This document shows positions 18,701-26,450 of a stretch of DNA of 64,000 bases, piece after piece; position 1 is the stretch's first letter; the number at the start of each line of letters is the position of its first letter. Below the pieces are notes generated by a model. That model had not been told where the DNA came from. It ran no database searches and worked only from the letters and a program-made list of their open reading frames with translations. The stretch is from Marinifilum caeruleilacunae. GTDB lineage: Bacteria > Bacteroidota > Bacteroidia > Bacteroidales > Marinifilaceae. The translations under genes were made by a program, and so were the position numbers. The stretch spans positions 20,642 to 84,641 of the forward strand of contig NZ_RZNH01000023.1 in the NCBI RefSeq assembly GCF_013141825.1, given 5' to 3'.

Positions 18701-19314
18701 CGGTCTAATATTTCGCCTCCCGAAATAAATTCCCCCCTGTCGATTAAGCTCACCGCTTTCCATAGCTTTGCTTCCGATACCAGGTCTGATTCCGGATATT
18801 CGCGAAGAATAAAATCAAAAGCTTTTTCTGCCACATGATATTCCCCTTTGTAAAACTGGGCTTTTCCAATCAGCATGTAACAATCGTCGATCCAATTGTT
18901 GTATTCTTTCTTCTTTCTAAACTCCTTATACTTCTCCGATTGATTTCCCTTTTTTCTTTTGGGCTTTCTTGTGATAGAGTGAATTTTAATGGCCTTGGTT
19001 GCTTTTTCCAGGGCTCTGTCCATACTCGAAAAGGAAGTGGTTCTGGCAGCAGGATTCTGATATTCGAACACCGGCAACAAAATCGTATAGTTTTCCTGAA
19101 GTCCGTTTTCTATTCTCTGTTCACCTTCTTTTAAGCTTTCTTTTCCATTAAAATAGACGTTATAATGAGTAGTAAGAGCATGATATTGTCTGCTTACAAA
19201 AGTATTCTTCTGATTTGAACAAGCATATGCAAAAATCAGAACAGAAATAATCGTTAAGGCGAATTGAATATATTTTCGAGTCAAAGCTTTATGTTTTGTT
19301 TGATAACACAACAT
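15703..19314 (-). CDS. porW: T9SS / gliding lipoprotein PorW (SprE) with TPR repeats
   Basis: Periplasmic outer-membrane-anchored lipoprotein needed for type IX secretion and, where present, gliding. The signal segment ends in a lipobox with Cys32 (LIFAYAC). The conserved start of the mature part is QYHALTTHYNVYFNGKESL. TPR-like helix pairs fill about residues 140-420 and 600-760, with a charged low-complexity linker (about 440-590) between. The C-terminal 400 residues contain three copies of a domain of about 140 residues centred on YRNFVIS. Total length is 1203, at the long end for this family. The start is the first ATG, giving a rather long positive n-region; a later start is possible. 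First gene of porW-porX-tsaE. Confidence 0.93.
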   Translation of the reverse strand: MLCYQTKHKALTRKYIQFALTIISVLIFAYACSNQKNTFVSRQYHALTTHYNVYFNGKESLKEGEQRIENGLQENYTILLPVFEYQNPAARTTSFSSMDRALEKATKAIKIHSITRKPKRKKGNQSEKYKEFRKKKEYNNWIDDCYMLIGKAQFYKGEYHVAEKAFDFILREYPESDLVSEAKLWKAVSLIDRGEFISGGEILDRIDDRKELSKDDLVRIEALYADMAIRQEQYDDAVPALERCIAITKKKHKKARYYYLLAQIHQKLDNPGEASRAFQQLIDLNANYEMTFNAKISRALSYTGAENGEEIRKGLRKMLRDEKNKEYKDQIYYAIAEMDVVDENMESAIENYWESTKVSLFNENQKAISFLKLGDYYFGEETYPKAQMCYDSSMTYLGNDYPNYNQISERVGNLTELVNNLNMVVREDSLQRVALMSQADRDRLISQMIKEVADKERERRDQEAEAQSDRAFFSQNNMLGNTVSRNQSQGNWYFYNPTNIGLGKSEFQRKWGRRKLEDNWRRKNRSSFTPDDVEFILEQEKGDGISKQSKKKDPKSREYYLVDLPMTKAAMVKSNERIMKGLYQAALVYEEKLKNEEKALESLETLLERFPENPYLLSAYYHAYAINKSLNRTAKSDFYKQKILREFKGSEYAKALSDPNYQSKLDAEYQRAHQLYAQAYEEFQNYYYFKVVSLCNEGLLRYPESDLRPRFLFLRALSVGRTQDVNTFKQSLDQVLKSNPTKEIAQTTKAILAGLEKGAVPVVYTARDMELARQNRLLRNWRIEGDQAMVEVKDKKGKAEKPKSLYQFKADDEHYFVLMFSKKDGDPNRTLFNVSRYNSDAYNSRTFKVDRLSLDKEQIMILVKGLKDKEDALNYFNGIITSGKPYSGLEDVDYRNFVISQANFDQLKKAKDVEQYLDFYTKSYFNVERKPKQSTVKKQGKLVAVNNNLDSTAFVLNQSDNHKFILLVPARKVNIGKLRNDIYNHDKDYSVLREQYDNDLNMIVVNNIGSKTDAMKYFRKLVSDDAIYTQLESVDYRNFVISEENFKKFYVEKTLFPYLDFFKKNYLDAKDVAPAVKEDQMVQDGIYQFNEKVYHYFALVYTKANVNRKQLLTGIKRYNTGELKIQVRELDDEREVLLVTNMRNKKQAMMYFRAIVTNRDLFAPVEKVGYRNFVISDENFEVFVEDGGDTAKYLEFFKKYYLK
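15706..16905 (-). repeat. Three tandem protein-domain repeats at the PorW C-terminus
   Basis: Within porW three units follow each other, each with a strand pattern like HYFVLMFSK / HKFILLVPAR / HYFALVYTK. Next come a YN or IYN motif and a helix ending AxxYFR or ALNYF. Each unit then has the invariant YRNFVIS and a closing LDFYTKSYF / LDFFKKNYL / LEFFKKYYL. The invariant cores lie near 16625, 16200 and 15795, a spacing of 400-430 nt. The copies are diverged in DNA sequence, so this is an old duplication. Confidence 0.8.
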
Positions 19315-19461
19315 TTTTCCTGCCTTGCATGCAGAAGTCTATTGTTGTTATTCTTAGTTTATTAGATTCCCAAAATGGTATAACTGTTAAGTGTAGAACT
19401 TTATTATTCTAAAATCTGAAATTTATTAAATAAAATCTAAAAATAGTTCTATTCGGGGAAT
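19315..19461. other. AT-rich spacer between mrp and porW
   Basis: Gene-free and AT-rich. It must contain the porW promoter (minus strand), but no good TAnnTTTG element was found. No RNA gene or repeat was seen. Confidence 0.5.
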
Positions 19462-19487
19462 AAAAAAAGGAGCAAAAAATGCTCCTT
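19462..19487 (-). terminator. Intrinsic terminator of mrp
   Basis: Stem AAGGAGC/GCTCCTT (19467-19473 with 19481-19487) and seven T on the minus strand, 24 nt past the mrp stop codon. It ends the mrp transcript. Confidence 0.88.
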
Positions 19488-19510
19488 AATTCTTTATCTT
19501 GTTTTTTTAC

Positions 19511-20608
19511 TTATCGCGTAATTTTCACACGTTCAGTTGGTGCCGAATTTTGGTTTCTTGAATCTACAACCGCATTTAGTTTGGCTGCTAAATCGGCGAA
19601 AGCCATTCCAACAACCGAATCTTCGTTAACCGCAGCTGGTTTCCCATTATCGCCACCTTCGCGAATGCTTTGAACAATAGGAATTTGACCTAGCAAATCA
19701 ATTCCTTTCTCTTCGGCAAGTTTTTTACATCCATCTTTACCGAAGATATAGTATTTATTCTCAGGCAATTCTGCTGGAGTAAACCAGGCCATATTTTCCA
19801 CCATTCCCAAAACAGGAACGTTTACACCTGGTCCTTCGAACATGCTGATTCCTTTAATGGCATCAGCCAGTGCCACTTCTTGTGGAGTACTAACCACAAT
19901 GGCTCCGGTTACAGGAACTGTTTGCACCAGTGTTAGGTGAATATCGCTGGTTCCCGGTGGCAAGTCGATTAGTACATAATCCAATTCGCCCCAGTTTCCT
20001 TCTTCAATCATTTGTTTTAAGGCATTCGAAGCCATTGGTCCGCGCCATACTGTTGCCTGGGCAGGATCCACAAAGAAACCAATCGAAAGCATTTTTACTC
20101 CATATGCTTCGTGTGGCTCAATCAGGTCTTTCCCATCAACATTAATCAGGTTTGGACGAGCGCTTTCAGCTCCAAACATCAAAGGTACCGATGGACCAAA
20201 AATATCGGCATCGATCAGACCTACTTTTGCGCCTGATTTTGCCAAAGCAACTGCCAGGTTGGATGAAACGGTTGATTTACCAACACCACCTTTACCCGAT
20301 GCAACTGCAATAATATTTTTCACCTTTGGCAAAACAGTCGGTTCGTCAACAACGTGCATTGCTTTTACCTTAATGTTTCCCTTAATTTCAGCTTCCTTAT
20401 CAACAAATTTTAGAATTGCCGATACACATGCTTTTTTCAGAGGAATGATATTTGGGTCGTCTGATTTTTGAAATACCAAATCGAAGCCAATTTTCTTTCC
20501 CTCTATCTTGATATTACGAACCATATCCAATCCCATAATATCCTTATCGGTACCCGGAAATTGAACCAATTTTAATGCGTCCGTAATTTGTTTTTGAGTA
20601 TAACTCAT
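19511..20608 (-). CDS. apbC: Mrp/NBP35-family ATPase, iron-sulfur carrier type
   Basis: P-loop ATPase that by family role helps deliver Fe-S clusters to apo-proteins in the cytoplasm. An N-terminal MIP18/DUF59 domain (about residues 1-85) precedes the ATPase. The deviant Walker A is SGKGGVGKSTVSSNLA near residue 104, followed by LIDADIFGPSVP and VLIDLPPGTSDIHL. The usual CPxC pair that bridges a cluster between subunits is not present; the expected place reads ENMAWFTPAELPENKYYIFG. Length is 365. A perfect -7 box (TACCTTTG on the minus strand, 20695-20702) upstream suggests its own promoter, although it lies just 3' of the atl-trmB-gldH-ricT run. Terminator at 19462. Confidence 0.92.
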   Translation of the reverse strand: MSYTQKQITDALKLVQFPGTDKDIMGLDMVRNIKIEGKKIGFDLVFQKSDDPNIIPLKKACVSAILKFVDKEAEIKGNIKVKAMHVVDEPTVLPKVKNIIAVASGKGGVGKSTVSSNLAVALAKSGAKVGLIDADIFGPSVPLMFGAESARPNLINVDGKDLIEPHEAYGVKMLSIGFFVDPAQATVWRGPMASNALKQMIEEGNWGELDYVLIDLPPGTSDIHLTLVQTVPVTGAIVVSTPQEVALADAIKGISMFEGPGVNVPVLGMVENMAWFTPAELPENKYYIFGKDGCKKLAEEKGIDLLGQIPIVQSIREGGDNGKPAAVNEDSVVGMAFADLAAKLNAVVDSRNQNSAPTERVKITR

Positions 20609-20718
20609 GATCTATGACTATTAATTCTGTAAAGTAATTTTTAAGATCGAAATCGCTTCCAGTTTACCTGATCGTGAATTCGATACGACACTTGCAAAGG
20701 TAAATATTTAGAATGAAT

Positions 20719-21057
20719 TTAAATAGAATCCCAATCAAGTTCTTTCATCGGATCCCAAAATATTTTATCGAAGTCCTGAATCTGGTCATCAACAACTATA
20801 ATTCCTTCATTTTCGAGCAATTCCTGCATCAAGTTTTCTCCTGGAAAATGATGTTTTCCACTGAGCATCCCCAATCGATTCACAACCCGATGGGCAGGTA
20901 CATAAGCTCCACTCGAATGCGATTGATTCATGGCCCAACCAACCATTCGCGAACCTCGTGGCGAACCTACAAATTTGGCAATAGCACCATAGCTGCTTGC
21001 TCTTCCGGCAGGAATTTGCCGAACCACTTCGTAAATTCTATCATACAAATCGGACAT
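20719..21057 (-). CDS. Alkyltransferase-like (ATL) DNA-lesion binding protein
   Basis: Homologous to the DNA-binding domain of O6-alkylguanine-DNA alkyltransferase (MGMT/Ogt), but the active-site motif PCHRV reads VPAHRVV, with Ala55 in place of the acceptor Cys. The helix-turn-helix with the Arg finger (GRASSYGAIAKFVGSPRGSRMVGWAM) and the RLGMLSGKHHFPG loop are intact. By analogy with Atl1/eAtl proteins it should bind O6-alkylguanine and flag it for nucleotide excision repair without transferring the alkyl group. Length is 112 residues, typical of ATLs. Its ATG overlaps the trmB stop codon (TAATG), so translation is probably coupled. Confidence 0.88.
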   Translation of the reverse strand: MSDLYDRIYEVVRQIPAGRASSYGAIAKFVGSPRGSRMVGWAMNQSHSSGAYVPAHRVVNRLGMLSGKHHFPGENLMQELLENEGIIVVDDQIQDFDKIFWDPMKELDWDSI

Positions 21058-21800
21058 TATTGTTCGCGTTTGTCTCTGCCAAAACTTCGGTAAGAATCCA
21101 TTTCAATCTCAACATCGGGCTCTGTAAACTCCGATTTACCTTCCAATTTAAATTTTAGGTATTTAATCGGAATTCCCCTGTCGAGAAATTGCTGCTCATA
21201 AAAAGTTCTGATTGAAAGAATATCATCTGCCTTTCCTGAATTGTACAGGTCGTTGGTGTCCACATCTACGGCAAGATCATTTTCTTTGATTACGTATGAA
21301 GTATATTCGTATAAGAAGTTACTGTCCGATTTCAAATGGATAATTCCATCATCTGTTAATAAGTTTGAATACAGCGTCAGAAAGCGGGTTCCAGTTAATC
21401 TTTTTCTCTCTTTTTTCATCTGAGGATCTGGAAAGGTAATCCAGATTTCTGAGATTTCCCCCGAAGCAAAAATCGACTCCAGCAATTCTGCTTTGGTCCT
21501 GATAAAACCAACATTATCCAAGCCCTCTTCGATCGCGGTTTTAGCTCCACGCCACATTCTTGCACCTTTAATATCGATGCCAATAAAGTTTTTATTTGGG
21601 AATTTTCGGGCCAGTCCTACGGTATATTCACCTTTTCCACAACCAACCTCTAAAACAATTGGGTTTTCGTTCTTAAAAACTTCTTTATTCCATTTCCCCT
21701 TCAAATGGTAATTTTTCTCCCAGACTTCATTGTGAGTTGGTTGAAACACATTACCAAAAGTATCCATCTCAGCAAAACGCTGTAATTTATTCTTTCCCAC
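21057..21800 (-). CDS. trmB: tRNA (guanine-N7-)-methyltransferase
   Basis: SAM-dependent enzyme that makes m7G46 in the tRNA variable loop. The SAM-binding motif is VLEVGCGKGEYTVGLA (about residues 50-65), followed by FIGIDIKGARMWRGA. The catalytic/tRNA-binding signature is WITFPDPQMKKERKRLT near residue 127. The C-terminal region has FLYEYTSYVI. The N-terminal extension of about 45 residues (LQRFAEMDTFGNVFQP) is common in this phylum. Length is 247. It starts 21 nt after gldH and overlaps atl by one base, so it belongs to the holB-ricT-gldH-trmB-atl run. Confidence 0.95.
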   Translation of the reverse strand: MGKNKLQRFAEMDTFGNVFQPTHNEVWEKNYHLKGKWNKEVFKNENPIVLEVGCGKGEYTVGLARKFPNKNFIGIDIKGARMWRGAKTAIEEGLDNVGFIRTKAELLESIFASGEISEIWITFPDPQMKKERKRLTGTRFLTLYSNLLTDDGIIHLKSDSNFLYEYTSYVIKENDLAVDVDTNDLYNSGKADDILSIRTFYEQQFLDRGIPIKYLKFKLEGKSEFTEPDVEIEMDSYRSFGRDKREQ

Positions 21801-21821
21801 GACTAATCGCTAAATATTTTA

Positions 21822-22292
21822 TTAATTTGCTTTTTCCAGTCTTAAGCCAACATTTACTACTTCCTTTAAGTCCTCATCGCGCATTCCCTGTACAATTTCA
21901 AACACATATGTACCTGGTTTTTGAAAAACGATATTCTGCTGATAAGGAATTTGTAAGTCGAAAATATCACCAAATCCACTTCCGAACCATTCCCCTTTTT
22001 CGGTAGCCAGATTGCATTCAAATTTATCTTCGACCACGCTACCATCGGGCGATGTTCTCTTCAAAAACAACCACATATTGCTGTAGGCATATGCACCCGT
22101 ATTTCGCACATTTACATACAAATTGTGAGCATGAATTGTATCTGTAACTTCAATCTCAAAACGCAGGGTATGGTTTAAATTCCAGCTATAATCCGGAATT
22201 TTCTGATACTCTTCGTATACACGATTTGAATCGCATGCTTGAGCTGAAAGAACAATCACAGCTACACACAACATCCTGAAAACTTGCTTCAT
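21822..22292 (-). CDS. gldH: Gliding-motility lipoprotein GldH
   Basis: Envelope lipoprotein first known from Flavobacterium gliding and widespread in Bacteroidota, including non-gliders. The signal peptide carries the lipobox SAQAC with Cys20. The mature part is a single beta-rich domain of about 136 residues with the family pattern PDYSWNLNHTLRFEIEV, NLYVNVRNTGAYAYSNMWLFL, and GTYVFEIVQGMRDEDLKEVVNVGLRLE. Its ATG overlaps the ricT stop (ATGA), implying translational coupling. With porW and porX, it is a second T9SS/gliding-type locus in this window, although motility cannot be inferred from it alone. Confidence 0.92.
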   Translation of the reverse strand: MKQVFRMLCVAVIVLSAQACDSNRVYEEYQKIPDYSWNLNHTLRFEIEVTDTIHAHNLYVNVRNTGAYAYSNMWLFLKRTSPDGSVVEDKFECNLATEKGEWFGSGFGDIFDLQIPYQQNIVFQKPGTYVFEIVQGMRDEDLKEVVNVGLRLEKAN

Positions 22293-23443
22293 GACTTTGT
22301 TGGCTTACTTGTTTTTCTAGGTTTACGACGGAATTTTCTTTTTCCTCTTCGTTTATTTGGATTCTCTTTCTTATCGAAACGATTCAAACTATCCTGTCCT
22401 ACTACATTTTCGTAATCCAGCGACTTTTTAGCATCATTCGACTTATCTGATTGTAGCTTATCTACTTTTACTCCTTTTTTATTAAGGCGGATCACTTCCT
22501 TCACCCTGTCAACAGACAGCTGAACCATATTCATCGAATTGAACTTATCGAACGAATACCACATTTGTCGTTTGAAGATATCTGTTTTCTGGTGATAGGC
22601 TGTACCATCTTTTGTTTCCAGAGGAATGCTTGTATTTGGAAAATCCTTTTGAGCATCGATATAACAGTCTAACTCAAAATTCAGGCAACATTTCAATTTG
22701 CCACATTGTCCCGCTAGTTTCTGAGGGTTTAATGATATTTCCTGGTAACGAGCAGCATTTGTTGTTACCGAAACAAAATTGGTAATCCAGGTAGAACAAC
22801 ATAGTTCTCTACCACACGGACCAATTCCACCAATTCTACCGGCTTCCTGGCGTGCACCAATCTGGCGCATTTCAATTCTAATTTTGAATTGTTCTGCAAG
22901 CACCTTAATCAGCTGTCTAAAGTCAACTCGATCGTCGGCAATATAATAGAAGATTGCTTTTGTCTTATCTCCCTGGTATTCAACATCGCCAATTTTCATA
23001 TCCAGCTTTAACTCAGCTGAAATCTGGCGTGCTTTAATCATGGTTTTGTGTTCCAGTGCAATGGCTTCATGCCATTTGTCGATATCAACAGGTTTGGCTT
23101 TTCTGTATACTTTCTTTGCTTCGTAAGTATGTGGGTCGAGTTTTTGCTTGCGCATTTGCTCCACCACCAAATCGCCTGTTAAGGATACAATCCCAATATC
23201 ATGTCCTGGTGATGCTTCTACTGCAACCACATCACCTCTTTGTAATCTTAATTGATTTGTATTTGAATAGAACCCCTTACGGGTATTCTTAAATTTTATT
23301 TCAACAACATCTGGACATTGTGCACTTTCAGGAACATCTTTTAACCAATCGTATACATCCAGCTTACCTGCCAACAAACGATGGTCTCTTTTATTGGATG
23401 AGCAGCCGTTGCATTTTCCTTTTAGTTCCTTATTTTCTGTCAT
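22289..23443 (-). CDS. ricT: PSP1-domain protein (RicT/YaaT-like)
   Basis: Cytoplasmic protein with a PSP1 domain (about residues 60-270). In Bacillus, RicT belongs to a Fe-S-containing complex that affects RNA maturation; the role in Bacteroidota is not established. Cys clusters are prominent: CNGCSSNK at the N-terminus, and GGIGPCGRELCCSTW and GQCGKLKCCLNFELDCY in the PSP1 domain. These are typical cluster ligands. The last 50 residues are very basic (KKENPNKRRGKRKFRRKPRK), which suggests RNA or ribosome contact. A -7 match (TAATTTTG on the minus strand, 23476-23483) is 33 nt upstream. Gene order holB-ricT-gldH is one I know from other Bacteroidota. Confidence 0.88.
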   Translation of the reverse strand: MTENKELKGKCNGCSSNKRDHRLLAGKLDVYDWLKDVPESAQCPDVVEIKFKNTRKGFYSNTNQLRLQRGDVVAVEASPGHDIGIVSLTGDLVVEQMRKQKLDPHTYEAKKVYRKAKPVDIDKWHEAIALEHKTMIKARQISAELKLDMKIGDVEYQGDKTKAIFYYIADDRVDFRQLIKVLAEQFKIRIEMRQIGARQEAGRIGGIGPCGRELCCSTWITNFVSVTTNAARYQEISLNPQKLAGQCGKLKCCLNFELDCYIDAQKDFPNTSIPLETKDGTAYHQKTDIFKRQMWYSFDKFNSMNMVQLSVDRVKEVIRLNKKGVKVDKLQSDKSNDAKKSLDYENVVGQDSLNRFDKKENPNKRRGKRKFRRKPRKTSKPTKS

Positions 23444-23658
23444 ATATATATTGATTATTAGTCGATAATCGACCGCAAAATTAACGAATTTAATTTACAA
23501 ACCTTTAAAGGTAACGATTTCGTGTAATTAATAAGCTGAGTTCCATTAAAAATATTCAGCATAAAAGTCAGGGATGTTCACGAATTCACTTTATTGATTT
23601 GAAAGAACAAACTGGCATTTCGAAGTTTTATACTCATCTTGATTTCGAAAGATACCAC

Positions 23659-24783
23659 CTATGGTCGCAGTAATTTAACCAGCTTTAAACCCAGGTCAAG
23701 AAAAACAATTTTAGCATTGGCATTCCGCTCGATGTCTGAGTAGGCTTTCGAAAGTTCATCTGCTATCATCCAAACATTATCTTCATTGATAAAGGGTGAA
23801 AATCGTTGCGAGAAATTCATTTCTTCCCCACTCAAATAAACCATTTCGGGCTGCTTTAGGTTCAGAATAAAATTTTCACGTATCATGCGAACACAATAGT
23901 TCAGAAAACTTTTCTGACGTTCGCGACCTATGCCCGAAATTTCTTCTGCCCATTCCATAATATCGAGTACTTTGCGAGCATAACAATGTCTCATGATGGA
24001 AACAAAACTCTCGAAATTCTCTGCATTTTCATCAGAATTCTGAATTAGGATTCTTGCCTTTCGATAACTCCCTTCAGATAAACGAACCACATTTTTTAAT
24101 TCCTGATCGTTAAGGTTGAATTCATTTTTTACGGCTACAGATAAAGATTCCTGATCGATGGCCGGAATTTTGATAAGCTGGGTTCTAGATAAAATGGTTT
24201 GAAGAATTTTGTCAGGCTCTTCGGCTACCATAAAAAACAAGGTTTTCACAGGTGGCTCTTCTATCATTTTAAGCAATTTATTGGCACAGGAAGTATGCAT
24301 TTTTTCGGGCAACCAAATTACCATGACCTTATAATCCGATTCATAAGTTTTCAGATTAAGCTTCCTGATAATTTCATTGCTTTCGCCAGAATAAATCATC
24401 CCCTGGGAATTGTCTACTCCCAAAGTTCGATACCAATCGCCGATATCGAAATAGGGATCGCTTTCAAGCTGTGAACGCCAGAGTTCAATAAAATTATCGC
24501 TTACCGGATTGGTAAAACCTTTGCCTTTCACCACCGGAAAAACAAAGTGCAAATCGGGATGAATCAATTTATTGTACTTTCTGCAGGATGAGCAAACACC
24601 ACAAGAATCATGATCCTGTTTATCCAAACAAGAAACATATTGCGCAAACGCTATAGCCATGGACAATTTGCCAACTCCTTTCGGACCAATTAGCAATTGG
24701 GCATGACTTACCCTGTTCTCCTTAACAGTTTGAATAAAACGCTGTTTGACCTCTTTGTGGCCAATTATATCTTTAAATTGCAT
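23659..24783 (-). CDS. holB: DNA polymerase III clamp-loader subunit delta'
   Basis: Component of the clamp loader that places the sliding clamp on DNA. The AAA+ N-terminal half contains GPKGVGKLSMA in the Walker A position, where Leu replaces Thr/Ser. Delta' subunits usually do not bind ATP, so this is expected. A zinc module (CLDKQDHDSCGVCSSCRKY) follows. Sensor and arginine-finger elements are KLLKMIEEPPVKTLFFMVAE and LSRTQLIKIP. Length is 374. It is the first gene of the holB-ricT-gldH-trmB-atl run and is divergent from pgk. Two -7-like boxes lie upstream on the minus strand (24859-24866 TACCTTTG; 24879-24886 TAACTTTG). Confidence 0.93.
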   Translation of the reverse strand: MQFKDIIGHKEVKQRFIQTVKENRVSHAQLLIGPKGVGKLSMAIAFAQYVSCLDKQDHDSCGVCSSCRKYNKLIHPDLHFVFPVVKGKGFTNPVSDNFIELWRSQLESDPYFDIGDWYRTLGVDNSQGMIYSGESNEIIRKLNLKTYESDYKVMVIWLPEKMHTSCANKLLKMIEEPPVKTLFFMVAEEPDKILQTILSRTQLIKIPAIDQESLSVAVKNEFNLNDQELKNVVRLSEGSYRKARILIQNSDENAENFESFVSIMRHCYARKVLDIMEWAEEISGIGRERQKSFLNYCVRMIRENFILNLKQPEMVYLSGEEMNFSQRFSPFINEDNVWMIADELSKAYSDIERNANAKIVFLDLGLKLVKLLRP

Positions 24784-25126
24784 GAATTTCTATTATGAAC
24801 CGGTTACCAAGCACATGAATGCTTTCGTCTAACAAATCATCCTTCGACTAACAGATTGCAAAGGTACATCTGGGTATCCAAAGTTAAAAAAATATAGCAG
24901 AGCTTTCTCACTTTGAGCCAAGATGAGTAGCAAAGCTGAAAAAAATGACGTTTTGAGCTTGATTTTATAATAAAGAAAAATTTATGCAATCGTTTCAAAG
25001 CGTTTTACACATGCTTTATTTTAAGCTGATCATCAGTTTATTACAAATGAATTCCATATCTTTTTTGCAGCAATTTGAATAAAAACATACCTTTGTTTGG
25101 AAGAAAAAAATTAAAGACTTATTCCA
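24784..25126. promoter_or_regulatory. Divergent holB-pgk promoter region
   Basis: 343-nt gene-free AT-rich region. It contains the pgk promoter (25064-25095) and two -7 matches for holB (24859-24866, 24879-24886). A loose inverted repeat (AGCTTT/AAAGCT, about 24902-24940) was noted but not interpreted. No RNA gene or conserved leader was recognised. Confidence 0.5.
25064..25095 (+). promoter_or_regulatory. Bacteroidetes-type promoter of pgk
   Basis: TTTG at 25064-25067, a 20-nt spacer, and TACCTTTG at 25088-25095 match the TTTG / TAnnTTTG consensus exactly. The start codon is 31 nt downstream. Confidence 0.75.
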
Positions 25127-26314
25127 ATGCAAACAATTGATTCATACAATTTTTCAGGAAAAAAGGCGATTATCAGAGTAGATTTTAATGTGCCTTTGAA
25201 CGATCAGTTCGAAATTACCGATGACACACGTATCCGTGCTGCACTTCCAACCATTAAAAAGGTATTAGAAGGAAACGGATCAGTGATTTTGATGTCTCAC
25301 CTTGGTAGACCAAAAGGTGTTGATGAAAAATTCTCATTGAAGCACATCGTTTCTCACCTTTCAGCAAAATTAGGTGTTGATGTGAAATTTGCTGATGATT
25401 GTATTGGTGAAAGCGCTAAAACAATGGCTGCTGAGCTTAAAGAAGGTGAAGTTCTATTGTTGGAAAACCTTCGTTTTTACGGTGAAGAAAAAGCGGGTGA
25501 CGAAGCTTTCGCTAAAAAATTAGCTGATTTGGCTGATCTTTGGATCAACGATGCATTTGGTACTGCACACCGTGCTCACGCTTCAACTGCTGTAATTGCT
25601 AAATTCTTCCCAGAGGACAAAATGTTCGGTTATGTAATGGAAGGTGAGCTATCGAGCGTTGATAAAGTATTGAAAGATTCTAAGCGTCCATTAACTGCAA
25701 TTATGGGTGGTGCTAAAGTTTCTTCAAAAATTGATATCATCAAAACATTAATGCCTAAGGTTGACCACTTGATTATTGGTGGTGGTATGACTTACACTTT
25801 CGTAAAATCGATGGGTGGTAATATCGGAAACTCTTTGGTTGAAGATGATAAATTAGATATCGCAAGAGAAATTCTTAAAGAAGCTGAAGAAAACAATGTA
25901 AAACTTCACCTTGCTGTTGATGCATTAGTTGCTGATGATTTCTCAAACGACGCAAATACAAAAGTGTGTAATGTATCAGAAATTCCAGCTGACTGGATGG
26001 GATTAGATGTTGCTGAAGAAACCATTAAAAACTTCAAGAAAGTAATTGAAGAGTCGGAAACAATTCTTTGGAACGGTCCTGTAGGAGTATTCGAAATGGA
26101 TACTTTCGCGAAAGGAACAAAAGCAATTGCTGATGCCATTGTAACTGCCACTGAGAAAGGTGCTTTCTCTTTAATTGGTGGTGGTGATTCTGTTGCAGCA
26201 ATTAACAAGTACAATTTAGCTGATAAAGTAAGCTACGTATCAACTGGTGGTGGTGCACTTCTTGAGTACATCGAAGGTAAAGAATTACCAGGTGTAGCAG
26301 CGATTAGAGGATAA
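25127..26314 (+). CDS. pgk: Phosphoglycerate kinase
   Basis: Glycolytic enzyme that transfers phosphate between 1,3-bisphosphoglycerate and ADP. N-terminal substrate-binding motifs are [11 protein letters not shown] (about residues 14-24) and [10 protein letters not shown]. The basic patch and hinge include ENLRFY and [14 protein letters not shown]. The C-terminal nucleotide domain has [33 protein letters not shown], and the terminal [14 protein letters not shown] and [13 protein letters not shown]. Length is 395, a full enzyme. It is monocistronic, with a strong promoter and a very strong terminator. Confidence 0.98.
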   Translation: MQTIDSYNFSGKKAIIRVDFNVPLNDQFEITDDTRIRAALPTIKKVLEGNGSVILMSHLGRPKGVDEKFSLKHIVSHLSAKLGVDVKFADDCIGESAKTMAAELKEGEVLLLENLRFYGEEKAGDEAFAKKLADLADLWINDAFGTAHRAHASTAVIAKFFPEDKMFGYVMEGELSSVDKVLKDSKRPLTAIMGGAKVSSKIDIIKTLMPKVDHLIIGGGMTYTFVKSMGGNIGNSLVEDDKLDIAREILKEAEENNVKLHLAVDALVADDFSNDANTKVCNVSEIPADWMGLDVAEETIKNFKKVIEESETILWNGPVGVFEMDTFAKGTKAIADAIVTATEKGAFSLIGGGDSVAAINKYNLADKVSYVSTGGGALLEYIEGKELPGVAAIRG

Positions 26315-26349
26315 TTAACGATCCAATATATTTTCCCATTTGGGAAGTT

Positions 26350-26378
26350 AAAGCAGTCTTTCGAGACTGCTTTTTTTA
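26350..26378 (+). terminator. Intrinsic terminator of pgk
   Basis: Perfect 9-bp stem AAGCAGTCT/AGACTGCTT (26351-26359 with 26364-26372) closed by a TTCG tetraloop and followed by T residues. Confidence 0.95.
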
Positions 26379-26450
26379 TTTTACAGTATCAAAATAAAAA
26401 CAAATTAAGTTTATTTGCGTAGTATTAAGCTAAACTACTAACTGTTTACT

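Noticed and set aside
20719-21057. Functional O6-alkylguanine alkyltransferase (ogt)
   Set aside because: The acceptor Cys is replaced by Ala, so transfer is not expected.
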